Assembly (NCBI RefSeq): GCF_900101785.1
Contig: NZ_LT629688.1
Coordinates: 3,410,001 to 3,474,000 of the forward strand
Direction of reading: 5' to 3'
Length of the DNA stretch: 64,000 nucleotides
Source: Auraticoccus monumenti
GTDB lineage: Bacteria; Actinomycetota; Actinomycetes; Propionibacteriales; Propionibacteriaceae
In this document: positions 62,598 to 64,000 of the stretch, piece by piece
Layout of the letters: every line of letters starts with the position of its first letter
Position numbering within the stretch: position 1 is the stretch's first letter
Notes under the pieces: model-generated
Database searches by the model: none
What the model was told of the DNA's origin: nothing
What the model saw: the letters and a program-made list of their open reading frames with translations, nothing else
Made by a program: the position numbers and the translations under genes

Positions 62598-63577
62598 CAG
62601 GCCGTCCTCACCCTCGGGTCGAGCAGGCCGTAGAGCAGGTCGACCACGATGTTGCCCACGATCACGAAGAAGGCCGCGAGCAGGGTCACCGCCATGATCA
62701 CCGGCTGGTCGTTGCGGGCGATGGAGTCCGCGGCGAGCTTGCCGATGCCGTTGAGCCCGAAGACGGTCTCGGTGATCAGCGCGCCACCCATCAGACCGGC
62801 GAAGTCCATCGCGAAGATGGTGGCCACCGGGGTGAGCGCGGGGCGCAGCGCGTGGCGGCGGACCACCAGGGAGGAGGGCAGGCCCTTGGCCCGGGCGGTC
62901 CGCACGTAGTTCTCCCCCAGCGTGTCGATCACGTTGGCCCGGGTCAGCCGGGCGTACAGCGAGGCGTAGGCGAAGGAGAGCACCACCCAGGGCATCAGGT
63001 AGTTGGCGAACCACTGCCCGGGGTCGTCGGCGAAGTCGACGGCCTGCGGGAAGGGCAGCAGCTGCAGCTTCACCACCAGGACGTACTGCAGCAGCAGGGC
63101 CAGCACGTAGTTGGGGATGGAGATGCCGCCGAGGGCGAGCATCATCGCGCCGCGGTCCCACCAGCTGCCCTCCTTGAGGGCGCTGACCAGCCCGCCGACG
63201 ATGCCGGCCAGCAGCCAGAGCACGGCCGCCCCGACGGCCACGGTGGCCGAGACCGGCAGCCGGTCCACGACCATGTCCCAGACCGGCAGGCTGTTCTGGA
63301 AGGAGTAGCCCAGGCACGGGGCGGCGCAGACCTGGCCGCCCTCGTAGGTGCGCCCGGCGAAGACCCCGGACAGGAAGCCCCCGAACTGGGTCCAGAAGGG
63401 CTGGTCCAGCCCGAGGTTGGACCGGATCTGGTCGATCCGCTCCACGGTGCAGTTCTTGCCGCAGATCTGCACCGCGGGGTCGGGCTGCAGCGCGAAGAAG
63501 ATGACGAAGGTGAACAGGCTGACCAGGAAGAGCACGACGGCCATGCCCAGCAGCCGGGTGCCCAGGAGACGGAGCAT
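62597..63577 (-). CDS. Peptide ABC transporter permease, DppB/OppB type (326 aa)
   Basis: N-terminal TM (about 8-30), then a periplasmic-type loop (about 31-105) that contains four Cys residues (ICGKNCTVER and QVCAAPCLGYS), unusual but seen in actinobacterial members. Five further TM segments carry the EAA-like loop LGENYVRTARAKGLPSSLVV. Start ATG 63577 and stop overlap the neighbours. Works with the DppC-type subunit. Confidence 0.92.
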   Translation of the reverse strand: MLRLLGTRLLGMAVVLFLVSLFTFVIFFALQPDPAVQICGKNCTVERIDQIRSNLGLDQPFWTQFGGFLSGVFAGRTYEGGQVCAAPCLGYSFQNSLPVWDMVVDRLPVSATVAVGAAVLWLLAGIVGGLVSALKEGSWWDRGAMMLALGGISIPNYVLALLLQYVLVVKLQLLPFPQAVDFADDPGQWFANYLMPWVVLSFAYASLYARLTRANVIDTLGENYVRTARAKGLPSSLVVRRHALRPALTPVATIFAMDFAGLMGGALITETVFGLNGIGKLAADSIARNDQPVIMAVTLLAAFFVIVGNIVVDLLYGLLDPRVRTA

Positions 63578-64000
63578 CAGCGCAGCTCCCCGGAGTCGGT
63601 GAGGGTGCGGAGCCGGTCGCCCAGCACGGTGAAGGAGAACACGAGCAGGAACAGGCACGCGGAGGGGATGAAGAAGTAGGCCGGGTCGACGGCGTACCAG
63701 CTGGACGAGGTGGCGATCATCTGCCCCCAGCTGGGCGTGGGTGGGATGACCCCGATGCCCAGGAAGGACAGTCCGGCCTCGGTGCCGATGTAGCCGGGCA
63801 CGGCCAGGGTGGTCATCACCACCAGGGTGGAGCGCAGGTTGGGCAGCACCTCGCGGAAGACGATGGTGAAGCCGCCGGCCCCCGAGGCCCGGGCGGCCTC
63901 GACGAACTCCCGCTGGGTGAGGCTGATGGTCTGGCCGCGGACGACCCGGGCCAGGTAGGGCCACCCGAAGACGGAGATCACCAGCACCAGCAGCGCCTGG
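63577..64000 (-). CDS. Peptide ABC transporter permease, DppC/OppC type (partial, N-terminus beyond the window)
   Basis: The visible C-terminal about 140 residues contain the EAA loop FVEAARASGAGGFTIVFREV, LPNLRSTLVVMTTLAVPGYI, EAGLSFLGIGVIPPTPSWGQ and a final TM ending in GDRLRTLTDSGELR. This is characteristic of OppC/DppC subunits. The N-terminal part and presumably the solute-binding protein gene lie to the right of the window. Confidence 0.92.
   Translation of the reverse strand, partial: QALLVLVISVFGWPYLARVVRGQTISLTQREFVEAARASGAGGFTIVFREVLPNLRSTLVVMTTLAVPGYIGTEAGLSFLGIGVIPPTPSWGQMIATSSSWYAVDPAYFFIPSACLFLLVFSFTVLGDRLRTLTDSGELR

Overview
The window looks like chromosomal DNA of a high-GC Gram-positive actinobacterium, probably Propionibacteriales or a neighbouring order. 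I infer this from the strong G/C bias at third codon positions, frequent GTG starts, dense ATGA/GTGA overlaps, a dut-DUF3710-OB-fold-TrkA-APC permease neighbourhood, an actinobacterial-type aconitase, and a perfect TCGAAC-N4-GTTCGA SOS box. The species is not determined. I found no rRNA, tRNA, CRISPR array or intact transposase.

Left part (1-29.4 kb), accessory. It holds AT-richer orphan membrane proteins (247-1265, 2097-2684), decayed genes (an ATP-dependent DNA ligase, an AAA ATPase, a secreted alpha/beta hydrolase, a frameshifted XRE regulator) and many small regulator-plus-target cassettes: HTH/PLDc_N/ABC-2 exporter (3.5-6.1 kb), a six-hairpin-like carbohydrate enzyme (6.2-8.2), paired bPH2-domain membrane proteins (8.4-10.4), S9 peptidase and TetR (10.5-13.4), SpoIIM (14.4-15.0), XRE/MFS (15.4-17.5), a NarL-type two-component system with a membrane-anchored fumarylacetoacetase-like protein (18.1-22.3), TetR/SDR/DsbA (22.7-24.8), a CPBP protease (25.3-26.3) and SDR/TetR (26.5-28.1). 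Several cassettes carry readable operators. Three promoters share an 18-bp element, and two of them also carry a site matching the operator in front of the TetR gene at 13.4 kb. A second, diverged ligase fragment lies at 29.25 kb, just before the more conserved part begins.

Middle part (29.4-52.4 kb), mostly housekeeping: zinc-ribbon protein, DUF3048 lipoprotein-like protein, dxs, an SOS-box-preceded small protein, NUDIX and HIT proteins, a nucleoside-type MFS transporter, acnA, a Na+/H+ antiporter, then an apparent four-gene operon for a molybdopterin oxidoreductase (formate-dehydrogenase-like) that lacks the usual N-terminal Fe-S cysteines, with a four-helix protein, a YaaH-like transporter and a MarR regulator. 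Next come an RNA uracil methyltransferase overlapping a KimA-like K+ permease, two divergent TrkA proteins, an OB-fold protein, DUF3710, dut and DUF3093.

Right part (52.5-64 kb, reverse strand): a tightly packed, overlapping operon that reads as a pathway for collagen-type (hydroxy)proline peptides. It encodes a dipeptide/oligopeptide ABC importer (incomplete at the window edge), a prolyl aminopeptidase-like S33 hydrolase, an M24 Xaa-Pro peptidase, a DapA-family deaminase, a two-cysteine proline racemase/4-hydroxyproline epimerase, a GntR regulator and a three-subunit FAD/FAD/[2Fe-2S] D-hydroxyproline dehydrogenase. A GntR-like ATGTCACAT palindrome lies in front of the DapA gene. The last expected enzyme, alpha-ketoglutarate semialdehyde dehydrogenase, is not in the window.
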